A stretch of DNA of 64,000 nt. Origin: Candidatus Bathyarchaeota archaeon (lineage in GTDB: Archaea; Thermoproteota; Bathyarchaeia; Bathyarchaeales; DTEX01). Below, piece by piece: positions 7,609 through 16,288 of this stretch. Both the position numbers and the translations under genes were made by a program. Numbering within the stretch: position 1 is the stretch's first letter; each line of letters begins with the position of its first letter. The stretch is from positions 1 to 64,000 of the forward strand of contig JANXEA010000007.1 of NCBI GenBank assembly GCA_025059045.1. The letters run 5' to 3'. The notes beneath the pieces were generated by a model. That model was not told the origin of the DNA. It searched no databases and saw nothing but the letters and a program-made list of their open reading frames with translations.

Positions 7609-8811
7609 ATGGAAAATTTCGATCCTAAAGGGTTTGTTGAAAAGCAGATAGAGGAGATTCGCAGATTAATCGGTAAAGAGAAAGCCGTGATCGCTATATC
7701 TGGAGGTGTAGACAGCTCAACCTGCGCCGTCCTAACCCACATGGCAATAGGTGAGAATCTAATCTGCATAATGCTTGACGACGCCTTTATGAGGGAAGGT
7801 GAACCTGAGCAGGTTGCGGAAATACTTTCAAGACCTCCTTTAAGCCTTCCAGTCCGTATTGAAAGAGTACAGGAAAGGTTTCTGAAGGCGGTTGAGGGGC
7901 TGAAAGATGCTGAGGAAAAACGTAAAGCATTTCGCAGAACATTTTACGAAACTCTGGGCGAGATAGCAAAAAAGGAAGGAAGCAAATACTTAGTTCAAGG
8001 AACAATATTGGCGGACATCATCGAAACTGTTGGCGGAATAAAGACCCAACACAATGTTTTGGAGCAGATGGGGATAAGAACAGATGAGCTATATGGGTTC
8101 AAAGTGGTGGAGCCCCTAGCGACGCTCTTAAAATGGCAAGTTAGAGAAGTAGCAAGATATCTGAAAATTCCCTCTGAAATCTCTGAGAGACAACCATTTC
8201 CAGGTCCAGGATTATTAGTTAGAGTTGTCGGTCAAGTGAAAAGGGAGAAGCTTGCATCGCTTAAAAAAGCCACGTCAATAACCGAAAAGGAGATGGCCAA
8301 ACATAAACCTGACCAATACTTCTCGGTTATAATGGATAATGTGGATGAAGTGGAATTTGGCGGAATCGGCGAGATAAAAAGATTAGCTTCCAAGTTTGTG
8401 GGCCTGCACCAAGACTTGTTAGAGGTTAGAATACTAGCCAACAAGGCAACTGGTTTGAAGGAGAAGGAACGCAGATACGGGAACATCGTCAAGTTAAAAT
8501 GCATAAATAGGAAAGGTCGTCTACTTCGTCCCAAGATTAGAGATCTCATAGATCTCCAAAAAGCCATCATCGAAAAAAATGACTCGGTAACTCGTGTATT
8601 GTACACTGTTGCCGAAAAGGAGGGGCATCTACCTTACATAGTGGCTATAAGAGCTGTTGTCACAAGGGATTTCTTGAAGGCAGATGTGGCGGAAATTCCA
8701 TGGTCAACATTAGAAACAATAGCTCATAGCATTCTGATGGAATGCGAAAATGTCTCAGAAGTTTGCTATGATGTAACGCCTAAGCCTCCGGCGACAATAG
8801 AAATGGAATAG
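7609..8811 (+). CDS. guaAB: GMP synthase ATP-pyrophosphatase subunit, extended form
   Basis: The enzyme adenylates XMP and uses ammonia to form GMP. The PP-loop SGGVDSS is at residues 31-37. FPGPGLLVRVVG follows in the middle of the protein, and the dimerisation and substrate-binding end YDVTPKPPATIEME closes it. No glutamine amidotransferase domain is fused, as expected for the archaeal split enzyme, and the amidotransferase subunit is not in this window. At 400 residues it is about 90 longer than most archaeal subunit B proteins; the extra length lies between the pyrophosphatase and the C-terminal segment (about 240-330). It is monocistronic, with AT-rich DNA upstream. Confidence 0.88.
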   Translation: MENFDPKGFVEKQIEEIRRLIGKEKAVIAISGGVDSSTCAVLTHMAIGENLICIMLDDAFMREGEPEQVAEILSRPPLSLPVRIERVQERFLKAVEGLKDAEEKRKAFRRTFYETLGEIAKKEGSKYLVQGTILADIIETVGGIKTQHNVLEQMGIRTDELYGFKVVEPLATLLKWQVREVARYLKIPSEISERQPFPGPGLLVRVVGQVKREKLASLKKATSITEKEMAKHKPDQYFSVIMDNVDEVEFGGIGEIKRLASKFVGLHQDLLEVRILANKATGLKEKERRYGNIVKLKCINRKGRLLRPKIRDLIDLQKAIIEKNDSVTRVLYTVAEKEGHLPYIVAIRAVVTRDFLKADVAEIPWSTLETIAHSILMECENVSEVCYDVTPKPPATIEME

Positions 8812-8866
8812 TTGCGCCTCATAGTTTTTAAGTAACCAAACTCGTTTTCTATTGGAGTGATATGGC

Positions 8867-9190
8867 ATGAGAGTGACAGTACAAAGAATTGAGTCAATAA
8901 GAGATCAAGGTGGAAACCTTGGAAAAAGAATTGAGCTTGTAGAAGAGAACGTTATGCCGACATTCGCGATCCGTCCGCCCAGCGAAGAAGCTCAGGTGGT
9001 TCAAGAGGTCTTTAGAGTTTTACAACAGCAACTACCAATGCTAGGAATGCAGGCAAAGTTCAGCAACCCAAAGATCATATTATTCCTGACAGAGGAGGAG
9101 TATGAGGAGCTCGGTGTACGTTTTGATGTAAACCAAGTCTATGATGTTATTTTGGAGGATGGTTCAATAAAGTTTAGGAAGGTAACGTGA
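8867..9190 (+). CDS. Arcadin-1-like small protein
   Basis: A 107-residue protein, MRVTVQRIESIRDQGGNLGK to FLTEEEYEELGVRFDVNQVY and DVILEDGSIKF. The layout resembles the arcadin-1 family associated with the crenactin cytoskeleton: an N-terminal beta strand, a hydrophilic middle helix, then a conserved LTEEEYExLGV motif and two terminal strands. This is my recognition by eye. No crenactin or other arcadin gene is in the window. It lies between guaAB and acylphosphatase on the same strand, with a 46-bp gap to the latter. If the assignment is wrong it remains a conserved hypothetical protein. Confidence 0.5.
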   Translation: MRVTVQRIESIRDQGGNLGKRIELVEENVMPTFAIRPPSEEAQVVQEVFRVLQQQLPMLGMQAKFSNPKIILFLTEEEYEELGVRFDVNQVYDVILEDGSIKFRKVT

Positions 9191-9236
9191 AAACTAAGTT
9201 AACTGTCGCTAAAGATCAAGTGGAGGATACCGTTAA

Positions 9237-9512
9237 ATGCGGGCCAGAGTTCACGTGTTTATTAGCGGGCGTGTTCAAGGAGTCTTCTTTAGGCATGAGA
9301 TTAGGAAGAGGGCTACAAGCCTAAATTTGACAGGCTGGGTGCGTAACCTTCCAGACGGAAGGGTTGAAGCCATCTTCGAAGGAGAACGAGAAGCCGTCGA
9401 AGAGATTCTTGAGTTCTGCAGGAGAGGTCCTCCTGGCGCGCTTGTGAGGAATGTTGAAACACGGTGGGAGGAGCCAAAGTGTGAATTTAGCTCCTTTCAA
9501 ATACGGTACTGA
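9237..9512 (+). CDS. acyP: Acylphosphatase
   Basis: A 91-residue acylphosphatase that hydrolyses the carboxyl-phosphate bond of acylphosphates. The phosphate cradle and catalytic arginine are in GRVQGVFFRHEIRKRA (about residues 11-26). The conserved asparagine and glycine are in GWVRNLPDGRVEAIFEG (about 33-49). The C-terminal beta strand FSSFQIRY is intact. ATG at 9237 gives the normal length. It follows the arcadin-like gene closely and may be cotranscribed. Confidence 0.92.
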   Translation: MRARVHVFISGRVQGVFFRHEIRKRATSLNLTGWVRNLPDGRVEAIFEGEREAVEEILEFCRRGPPGALVRNVETRWEEPKCEFSSFQIRY

Positions 9513-9624
9513 AATAAGCGGAGAAGATAGACCAAAATGAATATTAGGAATAATCTACTGTTAAATGCTTGGAAAGTAAGTTGTTAAGATTGCTCTAAAA
9601 TATATACTGCTTGGAGCGGTTAGA

Positions 9625-9981
9625 ATGAGTGAAGGGTGGATACAAACCTGCGAAAGAATACTGGATCAAATTAGAAGATTTTCAGAGAAGAAGGACAAGG
9701 ATAGGCTGGATCTAGTCCAGTCTATGAGATTTGCCCTCTATGCTCTCCATAGGAGCCTGCTTGGATGGCTAAACTGGGTTAATAATCCAGATATAATGGC
9801 GTCGTTTAACAGGGAGGAACTGGAGGAGATGAACAAAAAGCTCACCGAATTTATAGAAGAATTCATAAAGTATGATATTCAAGTGACCGAGAGGGGCGCA
9901 GAAAAAAACTTGGCAATGCAAAAGGCAAGACAGGAAGATGAGAGAATTAGGAGAGGCCCCGAAGACATATTCTACATCTAA
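9625..9981 (+). CDS. DUF2153 family protein
   Basis: A 118-residue all-helical soluble protein with the conserved core LDLVQSMRFALYALHRSLLGW and WVNNPDIMASFNREELEEM. I recognise this as DUF2153, found mainly in Crenarchaeota and relatives and without an assigned function. A TATA-like AATATATA about 25-28 bases before the ATG (near 9598) suggests a leaderless transcript. It is convergent with the radical SAM gene. Confidence 0.75.
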   Translation: MSEGWIQTCERILDQIRRFSEKKDKDRLDLVQSMRFALYALHRSLLGWLNWVNNPDIMASFNREELEEMNKKLTEFIEEFIKYDIQVTERGAEKNLAMQKARQEDERIRRGPEDIFYI

Positions 9982-10076
9982 AACTTTAGCAATTTTCCAA
10001 GGTTATCTCTAAGGCTAAAACTTGATGCGAGTAACTGAAGTTACAGTTAAATTTTTGAATTAGCTTATGCCCCGAC

Positions 10077-11204
10077 TTATGGTATCACTTCGCAGCCATT
10101 ATACTTTATGTGGTTAAACTGATCTATACTTATCCTTCCGGTGGAGATCATACTTTGAACAATTGGCATTGCAGCTCTAAGAGAGTCAATCATGTTTCTT
10201 ACGGTTTGACATACCATCGTATAGGTTTCATCAGGCCATCTCTTAGTCAGGTTTGCGTATAGACATCTTCCTCCACAATCACCTAAAATATCGCATTCGG
10301 TACACGGATGCCCAACAAAGAGTTTCCTCAGCCTAAGAGGATGGGTTCTATTAATATGTCCGAGATAGAAGTCGCGCATACCATTCATTATTGGGCATGG
10401 TATTATATGCCCATCAGTCTGTATGCTGTAATTGATCCATCCTGATCCGCACCGCAGCGAACTTCTCTCCCCCTTTAGTAGAGATTCCATAATGTCTAAG
10501 AATGGGTAAATTCGTAGAACCTGTCCGTACCTGCGCATGTTCTCTACCCAAAATTTAATGAGCCTGCTTATTCCCGGATTATACACATTCTGAGACCAAA
10601 CTTTGAATTTATCTCTTCGAGCTGGTAGATCGCTTTTCCAAAATCCAGCGTCAATCTGCCAATGAATGGATGAGAAGGGAAAATCAGGGTTTCTTAAAAG
10701 CCACATGACCTGTCTATATATGTCTGTTTCCTCCGTTACAGTCATTCTTGCAACGATTTCGCCCTTAAATCCATTATGCCTAATCTTACTCAAATTATCA
10801 ATTATTTTCCTGTAAACGCCCCTTCCACGATTATGATCCGTCAATTTTTCATTCCCATCTATGGAAACAAATATTGTGGATATTCTCTTCAAGTACTCTA
10901 TATCAAGTTCGGCTAGGTGTATACCATTTGTCTGAACAGTAAAGCTGCCAACATTAACTGAATCCATTATCTTTTCCATTTCATTCATGCAGAGTAGCGG
11001 CTCGCCTCCGTAAAAGATGATGTGGGCGTCTGGATCTTTCTCGATGAAATTTTTTAGGGCGTCAATGCTGTAACTGATGGTTTTCGGAACAGAGTAATCT
11101 ACTTCAAAATCTCCAAAGTCCGTTTCAATCTCCTTGATAGACTTATCGTAGCAATATCCGCATTTTAAGTCGCAATCAGTCGTAAGAAGTATGTGATAGA
11201 ACAT
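10077..11204 (-). CDS. Radical SAM protein, putative peptide-modifying enzyme (AF1577 family)
   Basis: A 375-residue radical SAM enzyme. The [4Fe-4S] motif CDLKCGYCYD lies at residues 11-20, followed by the SAM-binding FYGGEPLL. C-terminal cysteines (RCGSG, HIIPCPI, CTECDILGDCGGRC) mark a SPASM-like auxiliary cluster region. The start MFYHILLTTDCDLKC is characteristic of the family described as putative peptide-modifying, AF1577-type. The substrate is unknown. The 151-residue gene at 11257-11712 is 52 bp upstream on the same strand and might be a partner; no obvious short precursor peptide was seen. Confidence 0.8.
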   Translation of the reverse strand: MFYHILLTTDCDLKCGYCYDKSIKEIETDFGDFEVDYSVPKTISYSIDALKNFIEKDPDAHIIFYGGEPLLCMNEMEKIMDSVNVGSFTVQTNGIHLAELDIEYLKRISTIFVSIDGNEKLTDHNRGRGVYRKIIDNLSKIRHNGFKGEIVARMTVTEETDIYRQVMWLLRNPDFPFSSIHWQIDAGFWKSDLPARRDKFKVWSQNVYNPGISRLIKFWVENMRRYGQVLRIYPFLDIMESLLKGERSSLRCGSGWINYSIQTDGHIIPCPIMNGMRDFYLGHINRTHPLRLRKLFVGHPCTECDILGDCGGRCLYANLTKRWPDETYTMVCQTVRNMIDSLRAAMPIVQSMISTGRISIDQFNHIKYNGCEVIP

Positions 11205-11256
11205 CCTACATCAGCATGTATCGTTCACGTTAGATTGATGTATCTATGGTTCACAA

Positions 11257-11712
11257 TTATGGCTTTCTTGGAACACGAAAATGCGAATCTTTACCCGCGC
11301 TGACATATTCCCCGCCGAGTTGATCGCGAACAATTGTAGCTATTCGCCTAAAGTTATCGGCTCCAAGATACTGGCGCGGCTTTACCAACACATACTCTTC
11401 ATCTTCTTCAAAATAGATAACTGGCCACAAGTCTTCTGGAAAGGCTTTTTGAACATCCATTGCGGTTCGTCGCTCAAGAGCCGTGGGTGAAGGTGCCTGG
11501 TCTTGTATAACGTTGGTATGGACAACTGAAGACGCGGGGTGTCCAGACAGGGCGTCAGGTGTTGTGGGAGCTGCAAGATATCTCTTCAAATTTTTAGATA
11601 TTTCTGACAAATCTTCTGAGAGAAACTTCAGGATACTTAGAAGCTCATCCACCCTTCGAAGAAATTCTTCAAACCTCTGCTTATCCTCGGTGCTCATGCA
11701 TCTGCCTTCCAT
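11257..11712 (-). CDS. Hypothetical protein, coiled coil plus conserved C-terminal domain
   Basis: A 151-residue soluble protein in two parts. Residues 1-48 form a helical, probably coiled-coil segment (FEEFLRRVDELLSILKFL). A flexible Ser/Pro/Thr-rich linker follows, and residues 92-150 form a compact domain containing YVLVKPRQYLGADNFRRIA and YVSAGKDSHFRVP. I do not recognise the domain. The longer reading starts at ATG 11712; ATG at 11697 (MSTEDKQRF) is an equally good start. It precedes the radical SAM gene on the same strand. Confidence 0.6.
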   Translation of the reverse strand: MEGRCMSTEDKQRFEEFLRRVDELLSILKFLSEDLSEISKNLKRYLAAPTTPDALSGHPASSVVHTNVIQDQAPSPTALERRTAMDVQKAFPEDLWPVIYFEEDEEYVLVKPRQYLGADNFRRIATIVRDQLGGEYVSAGKDSHFRVPRKP

Positions 11713-11822
11713 AGCAGATTGTAATCATGTCGTCAGAGTATAATGGAGTACTCCGGACACTTATAATTTTTCGCGAATATCACCAAAGATGTGATCTTAA
11801 CGCTCACCATGAAACTTCATTG

Positions 11823-13127
11823 TCATTCATAGACGGGAAGCACTCCTAATAGATCATTTATGTTAACAACGTTTTGTTCTTCCTTTACTAGATCTCGCAG
11901 AACCACTTTCCCTTCCTTCGCTTCTCTTGAACCTACTATTACGGCATATTTTATCCCTTTTTTAGGAGCGTTGGAAAGTGCTTGGGATAATGAACGCCCA
12001 GTAATTTCAATTTCCGTGCAGATCCCGCATTCTCTGAGTATCGAAGCAATATTGAACGCTTCTCTAACCATATCGTCCCCAACTGGGATGATCAAAACCC
12101 TCTCGAGGTGCGACATAGTTTTGATCGGAGCGCCCTGTTTCTTGAGCGCCAGCAATATTCGATCAAGCCCTGGAGCTACTCCAATAGCTGGCGTTTTTCC
12201 TCCACCGAAAAGTTCGATTAACCTGTCGTATCTTCCTCCACCGCCCAGTGCATGGGTCATCTCTGGGACAAAGATTTCGAAGATTACGCCCGTATAATAC
12301 TCTAACCCTCTGGCAAATCCCGCCTCGAGAAGTAATGTTAAATTTGATTCAGTATCCCGGATAAGATTAACTATTGCTTTGAGATTTTCAATGGCTGCTA
12401 GTGCTTCAGGATAGTTCCTTACAACTTCCTCCATCTCTAACAGCAGGCGATCCGCATCTCTCCCGCCCAAAGTAAACAGAGTCTTCATATCGTCTAAAGC
12501 TTGCTTGCTTGCGCCAACACCTTTAGCAAGATTCAATGCTTCCTCCCAGCATTTCTTGTCAAGCAACTGCATTATAGTATCTTGCCTTTCTTCTGTAACT
12601 TTCTCATGCTTTAGTATCCCTCTCAAGATGCCTACATGGCCTACCTTGAATTGATAATTCTTCAAACCTACCTTTTTCAAAAAGCTATTCGCCAAACAAA
12701 GAATCTCTACATCTGCCTCAGGTCTGTTGGAGCCGAAAAGTTCATAATTGGCCTGCCAGAACTCCCGGTATCTGCCGAATTGCGGTTCATCGTAGCGGTA
12801 GAGGCTGCCAACGGAAAAAAGTCTTAAGGGTTTCGGTAAACTTTGCATTTTTGTTGCTACAACTCTTGCAACTGAGGATGTGAATTCAGGTCTAAGAGCA
12901 ACCTTACGGCCGCCTAAGTCTTCGAAGACATACATTCGTCTCCTGTTTTCTTCTCCAATTTTCGCGGCAAGCAATTCATAATTCTCGACGACGGGTGTGA
13001 TGACTTCTCTATACCCAAAAAGTCTAGCAACTTTTCTTGCTACATCCTCGATAGACCTGAGAGCCTCGGCCTCATCAGGCAGAAAATCCCTCATCCCTCT
13101 AACTGTTCTTAGGAACCCAATCGACAA
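11823..13127 (-). CDS. hisS: Histidyl-tRNA synthetase
   Basis: Class II aminoacyl-tRNA synthetase, 434 residues, charging tRNA-His. Motif 1 is near the N terminus (YREVITPVVENYELL). Motif 2 is YRYDEPQFGRYREFWQ, the histidine-specific stretch is ARGLEYYTGVIFEIF, and motif 3 is AIGVAPGLDRILLAL. The C-terminal anticodon-binding domain runs from about residue 340 (RVLIIPVGDD). The length is normal. It heads a same-strand block with endA and mtnA upstream, with gaps of 40-80 bp, grouping three genes of translation and methionine metabolism. Confidence 0.95.
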   Translation of the reverse strand: MSIGFLRTVRGMRDFLPDEAEALRSIEDVARKVARLFGYREVITPVVENYELLAAKIGEENRRRMYVFEDLGGRKVALRPEFTSSVARVVATKMQSLPKPLRLFSVGSLYRYDEPQFGRYREFWQANYELFGSNRPEADVEILCLANSFLKKVGLKNYQFKVGHVGILRGILKHEKVTEERQDTIMQLLDKKCWEEALNLAKGVGASKQALDDMKTLFTLGGRDADRLLLEMEEVVRNYPEALAAIENLKAIVNLIRDTESNLTLLLEAGFARGLEYYTGVIFEIFVPEMTHALGGGGRYDRLIELFGGGKTPAIGVAPGLDRILLALKKQGAPIKTMSHLERVLIIPVGDDMVREAFNIASILRECGICTEIEITGRSLSQALSNAPKKGIKYAVIVGSREAKEGKVVLRDLVKEEQNVVNINDLLGVLPVYE

Positions 13128-13202
13128 GGCTAAAACCTCAACTGTACTTCTCCGCTTAACGGGCCAATTACATGCTGGATTAGAAAGGCTATAAAGGTTT
13201 CC

Positions 13203-13766
13203 TTACTCAATTCTAGGCATCGAAAGCTGAGAAAGGGAGTAATAAACGATCTCCCCCCTCCGGCTTAGAACAGAAAGAATCAGCATCTTCTTCATGCTCT
13301 GAGACTGCTTAATAATGCGAGCGAGATTCTCAACAGGGATCGGTTGTCCCTCCTTTACACAGAGTATTAAGTAATCTGCGGTTGACTTCCCATATTCTCC
13401 TCTCTCATACACGCGGAAATCGATTCCCAAACCAAAGCCTTCTCTCACGACATATCCTCTGCTTCTAAGATCTCGATACACTAGGTATTTCGTCCAAGCA
13501 TCCTCGTATTTCGAGCGGAACCTTTCGAGAAGATCCTGAAATGCTAGTTTCTCATTAGTCTTCTCATCTTCAATTTCTATGATGCCCTTGTATACGAGAT
13601 AGAGAGCTTCGTAGAAAGCAAGTTTTAGAGAATCATCTTCCTGAGTTCCATATCCCCTAGAGGTTAAGCTCTCGGTATTCTCATGAGAGGAAACAAAAAC
13701 ATCCCCGTCCTTAAGGAAAGCCTTAATTCTTTCTTTACTTTCATTCTTTTCTGATTCAGATTCCAT
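13203..13766 (-). CDS. endA: tRNA-splicing endonuclease (EndA), catalytic His replaced by Thr
   Basis: A 187-residue protein of the archaeal tRNA intron endonuclease family, with the N-terminal domain at about 1-85 and the nuclease fold at about 90-187. The conserved block FGLGIDFRVYERG carries the catalytic tyrosine (Tyr120), and QSQSMKKMLILSV carries the catalytic lysine (Lys160). At the position of the catalytic histidine, normally in H-S/A-x-Y-L, the sequence is T-A-D-Y-L, so Thr129 replaces it. The spacing to the lysine (31) matches M. jannaschii EndA from memory. It may be one subunit of a heterotetrameric enzyme or a variant active site. tRNA genes in this window carry introns at non-canonical sites, which homotetrameric EndA usually does not cut. 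Confidence 0.85.
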   Translation of the reverse strand: MESESEKNESKERIKAFLKDGDVFVSSHENTESLTSRGYGTQEDDSLKLAFYEALYLVYKGIIEIEDEKTNEKLAFQDLLERFRSKYEDAWTKYLVYRDLRSRGYVVREGFGLGIDFRVYERGEYGKSTADYLILCVKEGQPIPVENLARIIKQSQSMKKMLILSVLSRRGEIVYYSLSQLSMPRIE

Positions 13767-13807
13767 GAGTAGCCGCCTCAGACCCGGTACTACAATTTAA
13801 TCTAATC

Positions 13808-14833
13808 TTAAATCTTAACTATTCTCTTAAGATTAGCAAGATCTCTCCTATCCAAAACGCCATTCTCACTTATTATAGCACTAACATATTTTAGTGGAGT
13901 GACGTCGAAGGCAGGGTTCAGAACTTTGACACCGTGAGGTGCAATTCTGTAGGGACCAATCATGGTAATCTCGTCTGGGCTTCGCTCTTCTATGATCACA
14001 TGCTCAGAGCGCTTAGATAGATCGAAGCTTGAAGTTGGAGCTGCAACATAGAATGGAACTCTATTCTCTTTAGCAAGGATTGCTAGCGAATAAGTTCCAA
14101 TCTTGTTTATCACCGCGTCCTCTACTATCCTGTCCGCACCCACGATAATTTTGTTAACTAATCCTTTGGACATGAAGTATCCTGCTGCACTGTCCGCTAT
14201 TAGAGTAACAGGTATCCCATCACGCATGAGTTCATATGCTGTTAGCCTAGCACCCTGGAGCAATGGTCTTGTCTCATCAACAATCACCCTTATCTTCTTT
14301 CCGTCATTCCATGCCATCCTAATGACGGCAAGGGCGGTTCCATACTCAACGGTTGCAAGACTTCCAGCGTTACAGTGGGTTAGAATGGTATCACCATCCT
14401 CTATAAGCTTTGAACCCTCCCTCCCGATACGGAGATTTATATTAACGTCCTCATCGACTATTTTATTAGCCTCCCTTATTACAGCATGCCTTAAGCACTC
14501 TACATCACCTTCAGTCTCCACCGCAGCACGCATGACCCTATCTACAGCCCAGAAAAGGTTAATCGCGGTGGGTCTCGTCGACCTTAAGATCTCAGCTGAC
14601 CTTTCAAGTTCATTGAGAAATTCATCCCTATTTCCAGCCCTCGACTTATAGGCGGCTAAAGCCAGACCTAAGGCCGCTGCAACCCCGATAAGAGGAGCTC
14701 CTCTAATCTTCATGTCTCTAATAGCTGAAGCCACATCTTCAGGGGTTCTCAATTTTATCCAGACTTCTTGATGAGGCAGAGCGGTTTGGTCAAGCGTTGT
14801 TACAACACCGTCATTCCACTCGATTGTCCTCAA
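13808..14833 (-). CDS. mtnA: Methylthioribose-1-phosphate isomerase
   Basis: A 341-residue member of the eIF2B/MtnA superfamily that converts 5-methylthioribose 1-phosphate to the ribulose form in methionine salvage. MtnA-specific motifs are present: KIRGAPLIGVAAA, THCNAGSLATVEYGTA with the catalytic cysteine, DETRPLLQGARLTAYEL, and the catalytic aspartate in VGADRI. These distinguish it from archaeal ribose-1,5-bisphosphate isomerase and aIF2B subunits. The MTA/SAH deaminase at 31081 belongs to the same metabolic area. It is upstream of endA and hisS on one strand. Confidence 0.9.
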   Translation of the reverse strand: MRTIEWNDGVVTTLDQTALPHQEVWIKLRTPEDVASAIRDMKIRGAPLIGVAAALGLALAAYKSRAGNRDEFLNELERSAEILRSTRPTAINLFWAVDRVMRAAVETEGDVECLRHAVIREANKIVDEDVNINLRIGREGSKLIEDGDTILTHCNAGSLATVEYGTALAVIRMAWNDGKKIRVIVDETRPLLQGARLTAYELMRDGIPVTLIADSAAGYFMSKGLVNKIIVGADRIVEDAVINKIGTYSLAILAKENRVPFYVAAPTSSFDLSKRSEHVIIEERSPDEITMIGPYRIAPHGVKVLNPAFDVTPLKYVSAIISENGVLDRRDLANLKRIVKI

Positions 14834-14911
14834 GTTAAGCCCCCCAACATAACGGGCTAATATTAACGAGAATACAATATCAGAGAGTATTTAAAAAGTG
14901 AACCATTGACA

Positions 14912-15343
14912 CTAGCTGCTCGGATAGTTGATCTTCCAGAAAAGGATAATCTCAATCATGACAAATGCTACAAGCAGAAGAATTACCCCAATCTTCAATA
15001 GAAGCGACGCTTGTTGCGGATTACGCGAATACCTTATACTGTAATAGACCATCAACAGCCCGGCTGAACCAGTAGCGTAAAGAAGCATCACACCTAAGCT
15101 TTCCATGAGCAGCTGCTCATGAATTCTCCAAGGAAGGAAAGAGATTATCCGCCCACCCGATGGTATATATGTTATCGGTGACATGAAGAGGTCGAAGACT
15201 CCGCCGCCAATAAGGAATATTGAAGCGATCATAACAATCGTTGCTATTAGCAGGGGAGAGGGCTTATAGGCGCTGATCCTTGAATACGTCTTCTTAAGAC
15301 CATAACTGAAGGAGCTTAATCTTCGTTTAAGAGTCCTTGACAT
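14912..15343 (-). CDS. Four-helix membrane protein resembling the Ost3/Ost6 transmembrane domain
   Basis: A 143-residue membrane protein with a basic N terminus, then about four membrane helices: near 29-52, a short re-entrant or surface loop with SGGRIISFLPWRIHEQLLME, near 84-104, and near 115-137. The order of features recalls the membrane part of eukaryotic Ost3/Ost6 (TUSC3/MAGT1): a first helix ending in GGGVFDLFMSP, a loop with Q-x-x-x-E-S, the third helix with AtGsaGLLMVYYS, the fourth helix, and a terminal short K-x-x-Y-P-x-S. The thioredoxin domain of Ost3 is absent. The assignment rests on memory and pattern, not a search. AglB lies 8 kb away, but no glycosylation gene is adjacent. 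Confidence 0.5.
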   Translation of the reverse strand: MSRTLKRRLSSFSYGLKKTYSRISAYKPSPLLIATIVMIASIFLIGGGVFDLFMSPITYIPSGGRIISFLPWRIHEQLLMESLGVMLLYATGSAGLLMVYYSIRYSRNPQQASLLLKIGVILLLVAFVMIEIILFWKINYPSS

Positions 15344-16048
15344 CTCTTAACCTTTCTCTTATATTTTTCCTAACTAATCTACTAATGACTGAATTTAAAT
15401 TTTGCCTTTTGATGGTGAACTGCTGACCATTGGCTCATAGATGTAGTGTAACTGAAGAAAAGAGATCCGGAAGGAACATATTTAAGGAAGAATGTTTCTG
15501 TAGCAGCCGCTTTCTTAACGCTATCCCCTTTACTTATATTTTTACCATAATGTCACAATCACGTAATACTGTGCCCAAAGAAATTTTTCAAATAACCCTT
15601 TTTAACATTATTGATCGTCTACTCAATGATTTATGTGCCCAGGCCCATTGTTACATGGCTCTTCTACACATGGTCGGCACCAATTGTGGTCTACGGCAAG
15701 TTTTTACCATATACATAACTTATCGGCCATTCTTATTCAACCGTTTTAGGTACTGCCCCTCATGCCCATTGGCAGAGGTTTACGGATTGCTTGACAGAAT
15801 TAGCTTGCTTAAGAAGATGTTGTATTTATTTAATAAGAAACGAAACAAGTGTAATAAAATAAGAGATTGGGGTCTCAGCACACTGCATATGATGGATACT
15901 ATAAAAGCTGTAACCCTAAATTAACTTTTATAATCGCTTTTTAGAATTTGGTAGGGTTCAGTTTGGCTGATGACCTAATCATTTAATGCAACTGGCATGC
16001 TAAACCACATGCGATTATTTTATGCTACCTTCATAATCTACCATTACT
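15344..16048. other. 705-bp intergenic region, possibly decayed coding DNA
   Basis: The longest open frame (15430-15924, plus strand, 164 codons) has no recognisable domain. Its residue make-up is irregular (several isolated Cys, His and Phe), and no ribosome site precedes it. One stretch (CPSCPLAEVYGLLDRISLLK) looks protein-like, and a neighbouring frame also shows a short membrane-like stretch around 15655-15715. Together these suggest a decayed gene. I cannot name it. AT-rich tracts near 15340-15400 and 15990-16030 flank it. Confidence 0.35.
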
Positions 16049-16288
16049 TTAGGAATGATCAATTTTTTCCCGGTTTAGAGTTCGGTTCGAAGTCAGAATT
16101 TTTTGGATGACTTCTTTAACCCAAACCCCGGTGAACGGGTTCTTTAAGATCTCTTCTAAGTATTCTGTCCATGAAATACTCATTGACTTCCTCCAAGATT
16201 CGTATCCTTCGATCAAATTCTTATACGCCTCTTCATGGAGCTTGCAGAATCTACTCTCTGCCTTTCTGCCACAAACTTGACATTTCAT
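16049..16288 (-). CDS. Small zinc-binding protein downstream of topoisomerase I
   Basis: A 79-residue protein beginning MKCQVCGRKAESRFCKLHEE, a compact CxxC...CxxH zinc knuckle. A helical segment with YKNLIEGYESWRKSM and NPFTGVWVKEVIQKIL follows. I recognise this as a conserved archaeal small protein without assigned function. ATG at 16288 overlaps the TGA of the topoisomerase gene (ATGA), so translational coupling is likely. The frame is open further upstream to 16315, but that start lies inside topA. Confidence 0.7.
   Translation of the reverse strand: MKCQVCGRKAESRFCKLHEEAYKNLIEGYESWRKSMSISWTEYLEEILKNPFTGVWVKEVIQKILTSNRTLNREKIDHS

Noticed and set aside
15430-15924. 164-codon open frame as a gene
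   Set aside because: No recognisable domain, irregular composition and no ribosome site; treated as possible decayed DNA.
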